Shown here one piece after another: positions 19,532-33,241 of a stretch of DNA of 64,000 nt. Source of the DNA: Candidatus Defluviicoccus seviourii (lineage in GTDB: Bacteria > Pseudomonadota > Alphaproteobacteria > Rhodospirillales > Defluviicoccaceae). Made by a program: the position numbers and the translations under genes. The stretch is taken from the NCBI GenBank assembly GCA_900609035.2, contig UXAT02000023.1, positions 62,001-126,000 of the forward strand, written 5' to 3'. The notes beneath the pieces were generated by a model, which was not told the DNA's origin, made no database searches, and saw only the letters and a list, made by a program, of their open reading frames with translations. Positions within the stretch are counted from its first letter, which is position 1. Each line of letters opens with the position of its first letter.

Positions 19532-20311
19532 ATGCTTGAGCTCCTGGGAGCCACTGCCCTTTCAACCTTCTTCGACGTTGGACCGATCGTCGTTGTGCTC
19601 GGCTTCTTTCAGTTCATCGTTCTGCGACGGCCGTTGGCACGGCCGGGGCGCATTCTCCTCGGCATCGTCCTGGTCATTCTCGGGATGACGTTGTTTCTCG
19701 TCGGACTCGAGAGCGCCCTGTTCCCACTTGGCAGGACGATGGCACTGCAGCTCACCGAGCCGGCCTTTCTCGGAACCGCCGGCGCGAGCGCCGACTGGCG
19801 CGATTACGGCTGGGTCTACGTCTTTGCCGCAGCCATCGGTTTTGCCACCACCATCGCCGAGCCGGCGCTGATCGCCGTCGCGTTGAAGGCCGCTCAGATC
19901 TCGGGCGGTGCGGTGCCACCGTTCGGACTTCGCCTCACGGTCGCCTTCGGCGTTGCGATCGGCGTTGCGCTTGGATGCTTGCGTATCGTGACCGGAACGC
20001 CCTTGGCCTGGTGCATCATCGCCGGCTATGTGGTCGTCCTCCTGCAGACGATGATAACACCGCGCATGATCGTGCCGCTCGCCTATGATTCCGGTGGCGT
20101 TACGACCTCTACGGTTACCGTTCCCGTCGTTACGGCGCTTGGCCTCGGCCTTGCGACCGTGATCCCGTCGCGCAGCCCCTTGACCGACGGGTTCGGCTTA
20201 ATTGCATTCGCAAGTCTGTTTCCAATCCTCACCGTTCAGGCCTATGCTTGGCTGGCATCAACCTGGAGCCGCCTCGCCAAGGCGCGCAGGGAGAAAGCAA
20301 CCGTCCGATGA
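19532..20311 (+). CDS. DUF1538 membrane protein, second copy
   Basis: 259 residues, paralogous to the preceding gene and sharing with it the same three signatures: [38 protein letters not shown] and [14 protein letters not shown]. The two are clearly a tandem duplication and may form a heterodimer, with each protein supplying half of a symmetric transporter. The N-terminal helix FDVGPIVVVLGFFQFIVLRRPL replaces the equivalent [22 protein letters not shown] of the first copy. Its stop overlaps the start of the PII-like gene (ATGA at 20308-20311), a strong hint of a shared function. Confidence 0.85.
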   Translation: MLELLGATALSTFFDVGPIVVVLGFFQFIVLRRPLARPGRILLGIVLVILGMTLFLVGLESALFPLGRTMALQLTEPAFLGTAGASADWRDYGWVYVFAAAIGFATTIAEPALIAVALKAAQISGGAVPPFGLRLTVAFGVAIGVALGCLRIVTGTPLAWCIIAGYVVVLLQTMITPRMIVPLAYDSGGVTTSTVTVPVVTALGLGLATVIPSRSPLTDGFGLIAFASLFPILTVQAYAWLASTWSRLAKARREKATVR

Positions 20312-20658
20312 ACCTGAAATTGATTGTTGCGATGGTCGCCGATGACCGCACGGACGCCGTGCTTGATGCTGCCCGCCAAGCCGGTGCGACTGGTGCCAGC
20401 GTGATCACCAACTGTCGCGGCGAGGGCTTGAAGCCGGAGAAGACGTTTCTGGGCTTGGGCCTGACTTCGCAGCGGGATGTCTTGTTGTTCGTCGTTGCCG
20501 AGCCGAAAGCGCGCGAGATCCTGGAAACGATCGCCCAGGCCGGCCAGCTCGACAAGCAACCCGGCGCCGGTATCGCCTTTCAGCTCGCGATCGAGGACGC
20601 GGTCGGCCTGCGGACGCAGGCGCAGGCAATCTTGAGTTCGATCGCGGAGCGGGTGTGA
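20308..20658 (+). CDS. PII-like signalling protein of the DUF1538 unit
   Basis: 116 residues beginning MNLKLIVAMVADDRTDAVLDAARQAGATGASVI, the first beta-alpha-beta of the PII fold. The middle is CRGEGLKPEKTFLGLGLTSQRD in place of a GlnB T-loop; the T-loop is short and lacks the tyrosine that is uridylylated in GlnB/GlnK. A PGAGIAF turn stands where GlnB has its B-loop. This argues for a PII-like sensor of a ligand other than 2-oxoglutarate, or with no covalent control. ATG 20308 overlaps the DUF1538 stop; its own stop overlaps the CBS gene's GTG (GTGA). By analogy with AmtB-GlnK and SbtA-SbtB it probably binds the membrane proteins. Confidence 0.85.
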   Translation: MNLKLIVAMVADDRTDAVLDAARQAGATGASVITNCRGEGLKPEKTFLGLGLTSQRDVLLFVVAEPKAREILETIAQAGQLDKQPGAGIAFQLAIEDAVGLRTQAQAILSSIAERV

Positions 20659-21068
20659 GCATGGCCGTGCCTGTGCGGGTCGCCGAGATCATGTCGCCCG
20701 GCATCAAGACCATCGGCCGGACGGCGACGGTTGCAGACGCGATCGAGAGGATGCGCGAGGCTGGCGTGAGTTCGCTCGTCGTTGAGCGGCGCGATGAGGA
20801 CGACGAGTACGGACTGGTGGTCGTCACCGACATTGCGCGCGAGGTGATTGCCAAGGACCGGCCGCCCGAGCGCGTAAACATATACGAGATCATGTCGAAA
20901 CCGGTGATCACCCTGCCCGCCGACATGCAGGTCAAGTACGCGGTCAGGCTTCTGGTTCAGTTCAAGCTCTCGCGCGCACTGGTGGTTGACGCTGCCCGGC
21001 AACCGCTCGGCATCGTCACTTTACGCGACATGGTCCTGCGTCATCCACACATCGCACCGGAGCGGTGA
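20655..21068 (+). CDS. CBS-domain protein of the DUF1538 unit
   Basis: A 137-residue protein made of one CBS pair: VRVAEIMSPGIKTIGRTATVADAIERMREAGVSSLVVE, then VNIYEIMSKPVITLPADMQVKYAVRLLVQFKLSRALVVDAARQPLGIVTLRDMV. CBS pairs bind adenosine nucleotides (AMP, ATP, NAD, SAM) or cyclic dinucleotides and act as energy-state switches on channels and enzymes. The start is GTG 20655, overlapping the PII stop; ATG 20661 is an alternative. Being the last of four overlapped genes, it is likely a second soluble regulator of the DUF1538 membrane complex. Confidence 0.87.
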   Translation: MSMAVPVRVAEIMSPGIKTIGRTATVADAIERMREAGVSSLVVERRDEDDEYGLVVVTDIAREVIAKDRPPERVNIYEIMSKPVITLPADMQVKYAVRLLVQFKLSRALVVDAARQPLGIVTLRDMVLRHPHIAPER

Positions 21069-21380
21069 TTGCAGCCACCGCGCAGCACCTGATGCAAGTG
21101 CGGCGCCAACGGCTCGCCGCTTCCTGACCGGCAGTGATTCTCGCTCCGGCTGCCGTCGCCTGCGGCATCGATCGCCAATTACGCGAGAATTGTCGCCGCT
21201 CAGCCGAATCACCGCAGTTGCGAAGTGTTTTGCTTGAACGATGCGGCAGATCCCCTAATCTAGTTCAGCATACGGACCGAACGACGCGCGACGGTTCAGG
21301 GTCATCCGGACTTTACCGAACGTGGATCTCCTCGGGTCGGCTGCCGTGCGGTTTATCAGGTTGACAGGTGTGAGGGAGAG
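21069..21380 (+). other. Leader region of pckG
   Basis: About 310 bases without a gene. A weak promoter-like pair, TTGAAC (21234-21239) and TAATCT (21256-21261) with 16-base spacing, precedes pckG. The GAGGGAGAG just before ATG 21381 is a strong ribosome-binding site. No terminator for the CBS gene was recognised. Confidence 0.4.
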
Positions 21381-23225
21381 ATGACTGGAAGCGGACGCGA
21401 CAGAACCAAACACGCCAAATTGCTCGCGTGGGTGGACGAATGGGCGGCTATTTGCAAGCCAGACAACGTGTATTGGTGCGACGGCTCCCAAGCGGAGTAC
21501 GATCGCCTGTGCGAGGAAATGGTTCAGTCGGGGACCTTCACTCGGCTCAACCCAGAGAAGCGGCCAAACTCCTTCCTAGCGCGTTCGCACCCGTCTGACG
21601 TCGCGCGGGTCGAGGAGCGGACGTTTATCTGCTCGAAGAACAAAGAAGACGCCGGACCGACCAACAACTGGATGGATCCGGACGAGATGCGCGCCAAGCT
21701 GAAGCCGCAGTACGACGGTTGCATGCGCGGTCGCACGATGTATGTGATCCCGTTCAGCATGGGGCCGATCGGCTCCCCGATCGCTTATCCGGCGATTGAG
21801 TTGACCGATAGCGCCTACGTCGTGACGAACATGCGCATCATGACGCGCATGGGCCAAGCGGTGTTGGATTACCTCGGCGAGGACAAGTTCTTCGTGCCGT
21901 GCGTGCATTCGGTCGGCGCACCGTTGCAGCCGGGCCAGAAGGACGTGCCGTGGCCGTGCGAGGGCGACATCTCGCGCAAGTACATCGTCCACTTCCCGGA
22001 AACGCGCGAGATCTGGTCGTACGGCTCCGGTTATGGCGGCAATGCCCTTCTCGGCAAGAAGTGCTTGGCACTCCGGATCGCGTCGGCGATGGCGCGCGAC
22101 GAGGGCTGGCTGGCCGAACACATGCTGATCCTGGGCCTGGAATCGCCGGAAGGCGAGAAGACCTACGTCGCGGCCGCATTCCCGAGCGCTTGCGGCAAGA
22201 CCAACCTCGCCATGATCATGCCGCCGGGTGGTTTTGAGGGCTGGCGGGCGTTTACCGTCGGCGACGATATCGCCTGGATCAAACCGGGACCGGACGGCAG
22301 CCTGCGCGCCATCAATCCCGAGTACGGCTTCTTCGGCGTCGCGCCGGGGACGTCCTACGACTCCAACCCGATGGCGATGGACACCCTGAAGCCCGGCAAC
22401 AGCATCTTCACCAACTGCGTGCTGACCGACGACGGCGACGTGTGGTGGGAAGGCATGGGCCCGGCGCCAAAGCATGGCATCGACTGGAAGGGCCAGAGCT
22501 GGACTCCTGAGTCAGGCCAGCCGGGGGCGCACCCGAATGCGCGCTTCACCGCTCCGGCGTCGCAGTGCCCGACCATCGATCCGGCGTGGGAAGATCCGGC
22601 CGGCGTGCCGATCTCGGCCTTCCTGTTCGGCGGCCGTTTGTCGAAGACGTTCCCGCTGGTCTACGAGTCGTTCAACTGGAACCACGGCGTCTTCATGGCA
22701 GCGACCATGGGCTCCGAGGCGACAGCGGCGGCGATCGGCCAGGCTGCGATCCGGCGCGATCCGTTCGCCATGCTGCCGTTCATCGGCTACCACATGGCCG
22801 ACTACTGGGCGCACTGGGTTAAGATGGGGCAGCGCAAGGAACTCAAGCTGCCGAAGATCTTCCGCGTCAACTGGTTCCGCAAGGACGAGAACGGCAAGTT
22901 CATTTGGCCCGGCTACGGCCAGAACATGCGCGTTCTGAAGTGGATCGTCGACCGGGTGCGCGGTCGCTCCGGTGCGGTCGAGAGCCCGTTCGGCTTGATG
23001 CCGCGCTACGAGGACATCACCTGGGCCGGCATTGACTTCTCCAAGGCCAAGTACCACGGCATCACCGATGTCGCGCGGGCCGGCCTGCAGGCGGAAGCGG
23101 CCGAGATCAAGCAGTATTTCGGCACCTTCGGCAGCCACCTGCCGCCGGAGCTCGAAAAGCAACGCCAAGAGCTTGAGGAACGCGCGGGCAAGGCGCCCGA
23201 AGTTTGGAGTGCCGCTGCCGGCTAA
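21381..23225 (+). CDS. pckG: Phosphoenolpyruvate carboxykinase (GTP)
   Basis: Converts oxaloacetate and GTP to PEP, CO2 and GDP, the entry to gluconeogenesis. 614 residues, the size of the GTP family and larger than the ATP form. Family text includes [16 protein letters not shown], the nucleotide loop [12 protein letters not shown] near residue 270 with its reactive cysteine, GDDIAWI, and [25 protein letters not shown] precedes ATG 21381. It appears to be a single-gene unit, ended by the hairpin at 23256-23283. Most alphaproteobacteria I know of carry the ATP-type PckA instead. Confidence 0.96.
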   Translation: MTGSGRDRTKHAKLLAWVDEWAAICKPDNVYWCDGSQAEYDRLCEEMVQSGTFTRLNPEKRPNSFLARSHPSDVARVEERTFICSKNKEDAGPTNNWMDPDEMRAKLKPQYDGCMRGRTMYVIPFSMGPIGSPIAYPAIELTDSAYVVTNMRIMTRMGQAVLDYLGEDKFFVPCVHSVGAPLQPGQKDVPWPCEGDISRKYIVHFPETREIWSYGSGYGGNALLGKKCLALRIASAMARDEGWLAEHMLILGLESPEGEKTYVAAAFPSACGKTNLAMIMPPGGFEGWRAFTVGDDIAWIKPGPDGSLRAINPEYGFFGVAPGTSYDSNPMAMDTLKPGNSIFTNCVLTDDGDVWWEGMGPAPKHGIDWKGQSWTPESGQPGAHPNARFTAPASQCPTIDPAWEDPAGVPISAFLFGGRLSKTFPLVYESFNWNHGVFMAATMGSEATAAAIGQAAIRRDPFAMLPFIGYHMADYWAHWVKMGQRKELKLPKIFRVNWFRKDENGKFIWPGYGQNMRVLKWIVDRVRGRSGAVESPFGLMPRYEDITWAGIDFSKAKYHGITDVARAGLQAEAAEIKQYFGTFGSHLPPELEKQRQELEERAGKAPEVWSAAAG

Positions 23226-23255
23226 CCCGGAAGCCGTACTGTTGGAAGTGTCGTG

Positions 23256-23283
23256 GGAGGCCGGCCGTCAAAAGCCGGCCTCC
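23256..23283 (+). terminator. Rho-independent-type terminator of pckG
   Basis: GGAGGCCGGC (23256-23265) and GCCGGCCTCC (23274-23283) pair perfectly over ten bases with the loop CGTCAAAA, followed by TTGCATTT. It stands 30 bases after the pckG stop and 67 bases before the end of the converging DUF423 gene. Confidence 0.8.
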
Positions 23284-23350
23284 TTGCATTTCCGGCGTCG
23301 GCCAAGCGTTATGGCCGCAGCTTCTGTGACCGGGGTTCCGTGACCGGAAC

Positions 23351-23794
23351 TCAGCTGCGATCCGACGGAACGTGGCACGACGAACAGTCGAGCACCAGGT
23401 AGCCGCGCACCGCGGCAACCGCGACCGCAATCCAGCCCACCATCAGGAGGAAACCGCCGACGGGCGCTGCACCCCGCACCGGCACATCGCCGGTGATCCC
23501 GAGCCAATACAGCGAACCCGAGAACATGAGAATGCCAAGCGCAAACGCCGCGCCCGCCACGTGCACCGGCGACACCCAGGGCAGGTCGCTCTGGGTGGCC
23601 AGCCACGCGACTGCGAACAGGGCGAGCGCATGTGTCATTTGATACTGTGAGCCGATCGCGATCATTTCCCGGCTGCCGGCATCGAGCATGCCATGGCGGG
23701 AGAACGCGCCGGCCGCTACGGATAACAAGCCGTTAAGAGCGGCGAGCAGGATCCAGACGACCGCGGGACGGGTCAAACCGGTCTTCGAAACCAT
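23351..23794 (-). CDS. DUF423 small membrane protein
   Basis: 147 residues with about four membrane helices, matching the DUF423/YgdD family: GLLSVAAGAFSRHGM near the N-terminus, then QYQMTHALALFAVAWLA and LGILMFSGSLYWLGITG, both family signatures. Function is unknown; YgdD homologues are inner-membrane proteins. The C-terminus ends in a short tail with two cysteines (LDCSSCHVPS), which is not a normal heme motif in this position and has no obvious role. AAGGAGGCGAGAAGGA precedes ATG 23794. The gene converges on pckG. Confidence 0.85.
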   Translation of the reverse strand: MVSKTGLTRPAVVWILLAALNGLLSVAAGAFSRHGMLDAGSREMIAIGSQYQMTHALALFAVAWLATQSDLPWVSPVHVAGAAFALGILMFSGSLYWLGITGDVPVRGAAPVGGFLLMVGWIAVAVAAVRGYLVLDCSSCHVPSDRS

Positions 23795-23830
23795 TTCCTT
23801 CTCGCCTCCTTGGGACTCTTCGATAGGTCC

Positions 23831-23836
23831 ATTATA
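23831..23836 (-). promoter_or_regulatory. Perfect -10 box upstream of the DUF423 gene
   Basis: On the minus strand TATAAT occupies 23836-23831, about 37 bases before the start codon, in a locally AT-rich stretch. No good -35 hexamer is found at 16-18 bases, so this is only a candidate. Confidence 0.35.
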
Positions 23837-23995
23837 GGAATACTTTCTTCAAAGTCGACGCGAATAAGTCGAGCAACCATTCTCGTATTTCAACTTCATG
23901 ACGAGAGGGGTGCGGAGGCGGTCTTGTTTCCGCTCAAGATCCGGACCGGCCGGTTTCAGGCGGCGGTTTGTTCGGCCGGCGGTTTATCCGGGCGG

Positions 23996-24235
23996 CTACG
24001 AACCCGCGAACGCACACGGCCCTGCAGCGCACGCCGCCTGACCGCAGGGACCGACCGCCGGCGCCTGCGCGCCGCCATTGACGCGCGGCGCCATAATCGC
24101 CTTTTCCAGGTGATGCTCGCCGCATTCAGGACAGCGAACGGCATGGCTTGCGAGCTTGTTCTCGAAATCGTCGCTGCTGGCGAACCATTCCTCGAAGCGA
24201 TGCCCCTGCGGGCACTTGAGATCGAATACGATCAT
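23996..24235 (-). CDS. Short DUF1178 zinc-ribbon-like protein
   Basis: 79 residues starting MIVFDLKCPQGHRFEEWFASSDDFENK and continuing to VRCPECGEHHLEKAIMAPRV, the DUF1178 signature with two CxxC/CxxG-type metal-binding knuckles. Members I recall are about 140-150 residues; this one stops soon after the ribbon and ends in a cysteine-bearing tail (CGQAACAAGPC). No continuing DUF1178 text was recognised after the stop in any frame, so it looks like a short form rather than a frameshift. It lies 57 bases after gltD on the same strand and could be read from the glt transcript. Function unknown. Confidence 0.75.
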   Translation of the reverse strand: MIVFDLKCPQGHRFEEWFASSDDFENKLASHAVRCPECGEHHLEKAIMAPRVNGGAQAPAVGPCGQAACAAGPCAFAGS

Positions 24236-24292
24236 GCCACGACCTCCTTTTCAGTTCCGGCCCTTAGAATTCCGCGCCTGAGCCGAGACGCC

Positions 24293-25744
24293 TCAGCGCG
24301 GCAGATCCGAATAGCCCATCAGCGCCTGATCAACGGCGCGCGCGCACTGCCGGCCTTCACGGATCGCCCAGACGACGAGCGACTGGCCGCGGCGCATGTC
24401 GCCGCACGCAAAGACGCGATCGACGCTGGTGCGGTAGCCATCCGGGTCCACATCCGGGTCAGCCGCGATGTTGCCACGGCTGTCGCGCGCAACACCGAGA
24501 TCCCCGATCAGCGTATCGGCTTCCGGCCCCACGAACCCCATCGCAAGCAGGGCAAGATCGGCCGGAATGGTGAACGCGCTCTCGTTGATCTCCTTGAGCT
24601 GCCAGCCACCATTCGCGTCCTTCACCCATTCGACGCGAACGAGTTCAAGCCCTTCGAGCTTGCCGTTCCCCAAGAAACGCTTGGTCGAAACGGCCCAGTC
24701 GCGGGCACAGCCTTCCTCCTGCGACGTCGAGGTGCGCAGCTTCAAAGGCCAATTCGGCCACGTCAGCCCCTTGTCTTCCCGCTCCGGCGGCCGCGGCAGA
24801 ATTTCGAGCTGGGTGACCGACTTGGCACCTTGCCGGATCGACGTGCCGACACAGTCGGACCCGGTGTCGCCACCGCCAATCACGATGACATCCTTGCCCG
24901 TGGCCAGGATGGTCCCCTCCTCGGGCACCGGCCGGCCGCCGATACGGGCATTCTGCTGGGTGAGAAAGTCCATCGCATAATGAACGCCGGCCAAGTCGCC
25001 GCCTGGCACGGGCAGACCGCGGGGCCGCTCGGAACCGCCGGAAAGCACGAGGATGTCATACTCCTCCATCAACCGCGCGACCGGAATTGCAGCGCCGACG
25101 TGACTGTTCGGCCTGAACTCGACGCCCTCGGCCTGCATCTGCGCCATCCGGCGATCGATCCACTTCTTCTCCATCTTGAAGTCAGGAATGCCGTAGCGGA
25201 GCAGCCCGCCAATGCGATCGCGCTTCTCGTAAACGACCACGGCGTGGCCGGCGCGCGCCAACTGTTGCGCACAGGCGAGACCCGCCGGCCCGGAGCCGAC
25301 AACCGCGACCCTGCGGCCGGTGCGTCTGGCCGGAATCTGCGGCAGCACCCAGCCTTCCGCCCAGCCCTTGTCGATGATCGCACACTCGATCGACTTAATG
25401 GTGACCGGCTGATCGAAGAGGTTCAGCGTGCACGCGGCCTCGCAGGGCGCCGGGCACACGCGCCCGGTAAACTCCGGGAAGTTGTTGGTGGAGTGCAGGA
25501 CGTCGAGCGCTTCCCGCCACTGGCCCTTGAACACCAGGTCATTCCAATCGGGAATGATGTTGTTGATCGGACAGCCCTGGTGGCAGTAGGGGATGCCGCA
25601 ATCCATGCAGCGCGCGCCTTGGCGGCTGATCTCCGCCTCCTGCTGCGGGACCACGAACTCGTGCCAGTGATGCACCCGCTGGCTGATCGGCTCGTACGCG
25701 CGATCGCGCCGCGTAATCTCCAGGAACCCAGTCGGCTTTCCCAT
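24293..25744 (-). CDS. gltD: Glutamate synthase small subunit (NADPH)
   Basis: Passes electrons from NADPH through FAD and Fe-S clusters to GltB. 483 residues. The N-terminal cysteines (46, 49, 54, 58 in [15 protein letters not shown]) bind a 4Fe-4S cluster. The FAD site is [16 protein letters not shown] and the NADPH site is [15 protein letters not shown]. The C-terminal flavin text is [20 protein letters not shown]. Its start lies five bases after the gltB stop, so the two subunits are made from one message. Confidence 0.96.
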   Translation of the reverse strand: MGKPTGFLEITRRDRAYEPISQRVHHWHEFVVPQQEAEISRQGARCMDCGIPYCHQGCPINNIIPDWNDLVFKGQWREALDVLHSTNNFPEFTGRVCPAPCEAACTLNLFDQPVTIKSIECAIIDKGWAEGWVLPQIPARRTGRRVAVVGSGPAGLACAQQLARAGHAVVVYEKRDRIGGLLRYGIPDFKMEKKWIDRRMAQMQAEGVEFRPNSHVGAAIPVARLMEEYDILVLSGGSERPRGLPVPGGDLAGVHYAMDFLTQQNARIGGRPVPEEGTILATGKDVIVIGGGDTGSDCVGTSIRQGAKSVTQLEILPRPPEREDKGLTWPNWPLKLRTSTSQEEGCARDWAVSTKRFLGNGKLEGLELVRVEWVKDANGGWQLKEINESAFTIPADLALLAMGFVGPEADTLIGDLGVARDSRGNIAADPDVDPDGYRTSVDRVFACGDMRRGQSLVVWAIREGRQCARAVDQALMGYSDLPR

Positions 25745-25749
25745 GGCGG

Positions 25750-30408
<4,659 letters not shown>

Positions 30409-30918
30409 CCACCTCGTAGTCGCCCCGAGCCTCCCGTACGACGCCCTGATTCCTGGTGCCGTTTGTTCTGATTTTCGCCCGCGCCGATTCCCGGCACGTT
30501 ATCCCGCGCGTCGCGGCAGAACGTTTAGCAAGCAAACTCGGGGCCAATAGAAGCGGCCCATCCCCTGACAGTGCTCGCCTCAGCACCCAGAGATTACTCG
30601 CTGCGAACGCCGAGGCAACCGTTTCTTTCCGCGACACCGCTCCGCTCACCGGACACGCGCGTTTCCCACACGATCAGGCGCCGGTTCTTCGCTCCCAGCC
30701 CCGCATATAGGGATGGCATCGGATCGCAGCCAGCGGCGACGGCCCCGAGGGCCGCCTATGAGCGGCAGTCGCCAGCATCAGGGAACGCCCGCACGGCGCG
30801 AATTCCGCCAACGCGATCCTTGACCAAGGCGGGCGCAGAGCGCTAGTTACGCGGGTTGCGCGTGCCCATAAGTGTTTCCTCGCTTCTTCTTAACTCCCCA
30901 CTCCGGCAGGTTTCACCC
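30409..30918. other. Divergent intergenic region between gltB and uppP
   Basis: About 510 bases with no gene I can support; small frames on both strands have no recognisable product. It must hold the promoters of gltB (minus) and uppP (plus), but I found neither a convincing sigma70 pair nor a TGGCAC-N5-TTGC sigma54 site by eye. The middle is somewhat lower in GC (near 30510-30640). Confidence 0.4.
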
Positions 30919-31722
30919 GTGGACCTCTCCCTTTACGCCATCGCCGTCCTGCTCGGGATCGTCGAGGGGCTGACGGAATTTATCCCCGTCTCCTCGACCG
31001 GCCACCTGATCCTCCTGGTCGACCTCTTGGGCTTTCGCGGTCCGCCCGGCAAGGTGTTCGAGATCTCCATCCAGCTGGGCGCGATCATCGCGGTCTGCTG
31101 GCTGTACCGACAGCGGCTCATCCACGTTGCCGTCGGGTTGTTTTCCGACAGCGAGGCGCAGCGTTTCGCGACCAACATCCTGCTCGCCTTCCTGCCGGCG
31201 ATGGTGATCGGCGTGCTCGCGCACGGCTTCATCAAGTCCGTGTTGTTCTCGCCCTGGGTCGTGTCGGTCACCTTGGTCCTGGGCGGGATCGCGATCTTTG
31301 CCATCGAACGCTTCCGGCCGGAGCCGCAAGTCACCCACATCAACCAGATGACACCCGGCCTCGCCTTGAAGATCGGCATCTGCCAGACGGTGGCGATGAT
31401 CCCGGGGGTATCGCGATCCGGTGCCACCATCATGGGTGCGCTGATGTTGCGGGTCGGCCGCGAAACCGCGACCGAGTTTTCCTTCTTCCTCGCCATCCCG
31501 ACCATGCTGGCAGCGACGGTCTACGACCTTTACAAGAACTGGGCATTCTTGAGCGTCGATGACGGCGGCCTGATCGCGCTTGGCTTCGTGAGCGCGTTCC
31601 TGGCCGCGCTGGTCGTGGTCCGCACGCTGATCAAGTTCGTCTCCCGCAATGGCTTCAGGCCGTTCGCGATCTACCGCATCATCATCGGTCTCGCGATGGC
31701 AGCCGTGCTGCTGAGCCGCTGA
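30919..31722 (+). CDS. uppP: Undecaprenyl-diphosphate phosphatase
   Basis: Removes a phosphate from undecaprenyl diphosphate so the lipid carrier can be used again for peptidoglycan and other polymers; inner membrane. Signature motifs EGLTEFIPVSSTGHL and PGVSRSGATIMGAL are both present. The frame is open back to TTG 30856 (288 codons), but GTG 30919 gives a protein of 267 residues, the normal length, starting VDLSLYAIAVLLGIVEG, and has AGG eight bases upstream. GTG 30862 is another possibility. The YihY gene follows after 47 bases. Confidence 0.93.
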   Translation: MDLSLYAIAVLLGIVEGLTEFIPVSSTGHLILLVDLLGFRGPPGKVFEISIQLGAIIAVCWLYRQRLIHVAVGLFSDSEAQRFATNILLAFLPAMVIGVLAHGFIKSVLFSPWVVSVTLVLGGIAIFAIERFRPEPQVTHINQMTPGLALKIGICQTVAMIPGVSRSGATIMGALMLRVGRETATEFSFFLAIPTMLAATVYDLYKNWAFLSVDDGGLIALGFVSAFLAALVVVRTLIKFVSRNGFRPFAIYRIIIGLAMAAVLLSR

Positions 31723-31769
31723 ACGCAAAAGTCTCGACTTTGCTCCGTTGAGGCCGCAGCATCGGCGCG

Positions 31770-33116
31770 ATGAACGAGAATACGCCGTTTGCGGCTCCGA
31801 TCGCGCGGCTTCTGTGGCGGCCGGATGTCACAGTCTTGCTTCCCTGGCAGGCCGCGCTCCTGCGCGCGGGCCGCATCATCTATGTGCTTGCCCGCGACAT
31901 CATTGAGGGGCCACTGCCCCTGCATGCGGCGAGCCTTGTCTACACGACTTTGCTGTCGTTCGTGCCGCTGCTCGCGTTCTGCTTTTCCGTCCTGAAAGGG
32001 TTCGGCGTCCACAACACGCTCGAACCGCTGCTGCTCGGCGTACTCGAACCCTTGGGCCCGCGGGCTGAGGAAGTCACCCTCCACGTGATCGGCTTTATCG
32101 ACCGCATGGAGGTCGGCGTCCTGGGCGCGCTCGGACTGGCGCTTCTCCTCTACACCGCCATCTCCGTCATCCAGAAGATCGAAGCCGCGTTCAATGCGAT
32201 CTGGCATGTCGAGCAGGCGCGGTCGCTGGCACGCAAGCTCGCCGATTACATGAGCACGCTCCTGATCACGCCGGTGCTGGTCTTTGCTGCCTTCAGCATG
32301 ATCGCAACCGTGCTCGACAGCCCGCTCATCCAACGGCTCGGCGGCATGCCGCTGGGCGAGCTCCTCACCGGCGGGGTTCGCTTCTTGCCCAAGCTCGTGC
32401 TCGTCGCCGTGCTGGCATTCGTCTACCTGTTCATACCGAATACCAAGGTCCGCGCCTCCGCCGCGCTCACCGGCGCCGTCATCGCCGGCCTCCTTTGGCT
32501 GGCAGCCGGGCAGGTGTTCGCAACCTTCGTCGCCAGTGCGCAGAGCTACGCAGCGATCTACTCCGCGTTCGCAAGCGCGATCCTAGTGATCCTCTGGCTG
32601 AACGTGAACTGGATCATCGTCCTGACCGGAGCCGCAATCGCGTACTACGTCCAGCACCCGGAGGCGGTCCGCATCGACGCGCAGCCGCCGCTTCTCAGCG
32701 CGCGTTCGCTCGAGCGCACGACGCTTGCAAGCCTTGCCGCGATCGCAGAGGCCGCGTATGCGGGCCAGCCGGCGCTCACGATCGATGACCTGACGCGCTG
32801 CCTCCGCCTCCCCGCGACCGACGTTGATCGGGTGATGGCGGCGCTCGAGCGTGCCGGCCTCATCTGCCGTTCCGCCGATGACCCGCCGCGTTTCCTGCCG
32901 GCACGTCCGCTTGAGGTCACTCCCGCCAAGGCAGCGCTCGACGCCGTGCGCGGCGAGGACGGCGTGCAGATCCCGGCAGCGCAACTTTCGCCTGGATCGG
33001 CGCGGACGATCGAAACTGTCGAGCAGCGGCTCGATGCTGCCGTTGCCGCCGCACTTGAAGGCGTGACGCTCAAGGACCTAGCCGCATCGGCAGAAGGCAG
33101 GCTCCAATCGGACTAA
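31770..33116 (+). CDS. YihY/BrkB-family membrane protein with C-terminal winged-helix-like domain
   Basis: 448 residues. Residues about 35-300 form the six-helix YihY/virulence factor BrkB domain, once misnamed ribonuclease BN: AASLVYTTLLSFVPLLAFCFSVLKG, TAISVIQKIEAAFNAIWHV, and LAFVYLFIPNTKVRASAALTGAVIAG. About 150 further residues follow, where ALTIDDLTRCLRLPATDVDRVMAALERAGLICRS reads like a winged helix of the Rrf2/MarR kind, seen in some members of this family. The biochemical role is unknown; proposed roles include envelope transport. The N-terminus is cytoplasmic. No terminator is seen; the AT-rich pocket before the Flp gene starts at once. Confidence 0.87.
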   Translation: MNENTPFAAPIARLLWRPDVTVLLPWQAALLRAGRIIYVLARDIIEGPLPLHAASLVYTTLLSFVPLLAFCFSVLKGFGVHNTLEPLLLGVLEPLGPRAEEVTLHVIGFIDRMEVGVLGALGLALLLYTAISVIQKIEAAFNAIWHVEQARSLARKLADYMSTLLITPVLVFAAFSMIATVLDSPLIQRLGGMPLGELLTGGVRFLPKLVLVAVLAFVYLFIPNTKVRASAALTGAVIAGLLWLAAGQVFATFVASAQSYAAIYSAFASAILVILWLNVNWIIVLTGAAIAYYVQHPEAVRIDAQPPLLSARSLERTTLASLAAIAEAAYAGQPALTIDDLTRCLRLPATDVDRVMAALERAGLICRSADDPPRFLPARPLEVTPAKAALDAVRGEDGVQIPAAQLSPGSARTIETVEQRLDAAVAAALEGVTLKDLAASAEGRLQSD

Positions 33117-33241
33117 ACCGTGTAAACTTTGCAATAAATTCCACGTCAATACTGCACATAGTATCATAAATATTATTGTATTGACGGTTACCAGGAATGA
33201 AATTAACATTCAACTGTGAGCCGGCGAAGAAGAGGTTCGCA
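33117..33241 (+). other. AT-rich pocket upstream of the Flp pilin gene
   Basis: About 120 bases that are strikingly AT-rich compared with the surrounding DNA. TATCAT (33162-33167) is a possible -10 box, without a clear -35 partner. It probably holds the pilin promoter. Confidence 0.45.

Noticed and set aside
30409..30918. Riboswitch, sigma54 promoter or small gene in the gltB-uppP gap
   Set aside because: I searched by eye for TGGCAC-N5-TTGC and for structured leaders and found none; short frames lack support.
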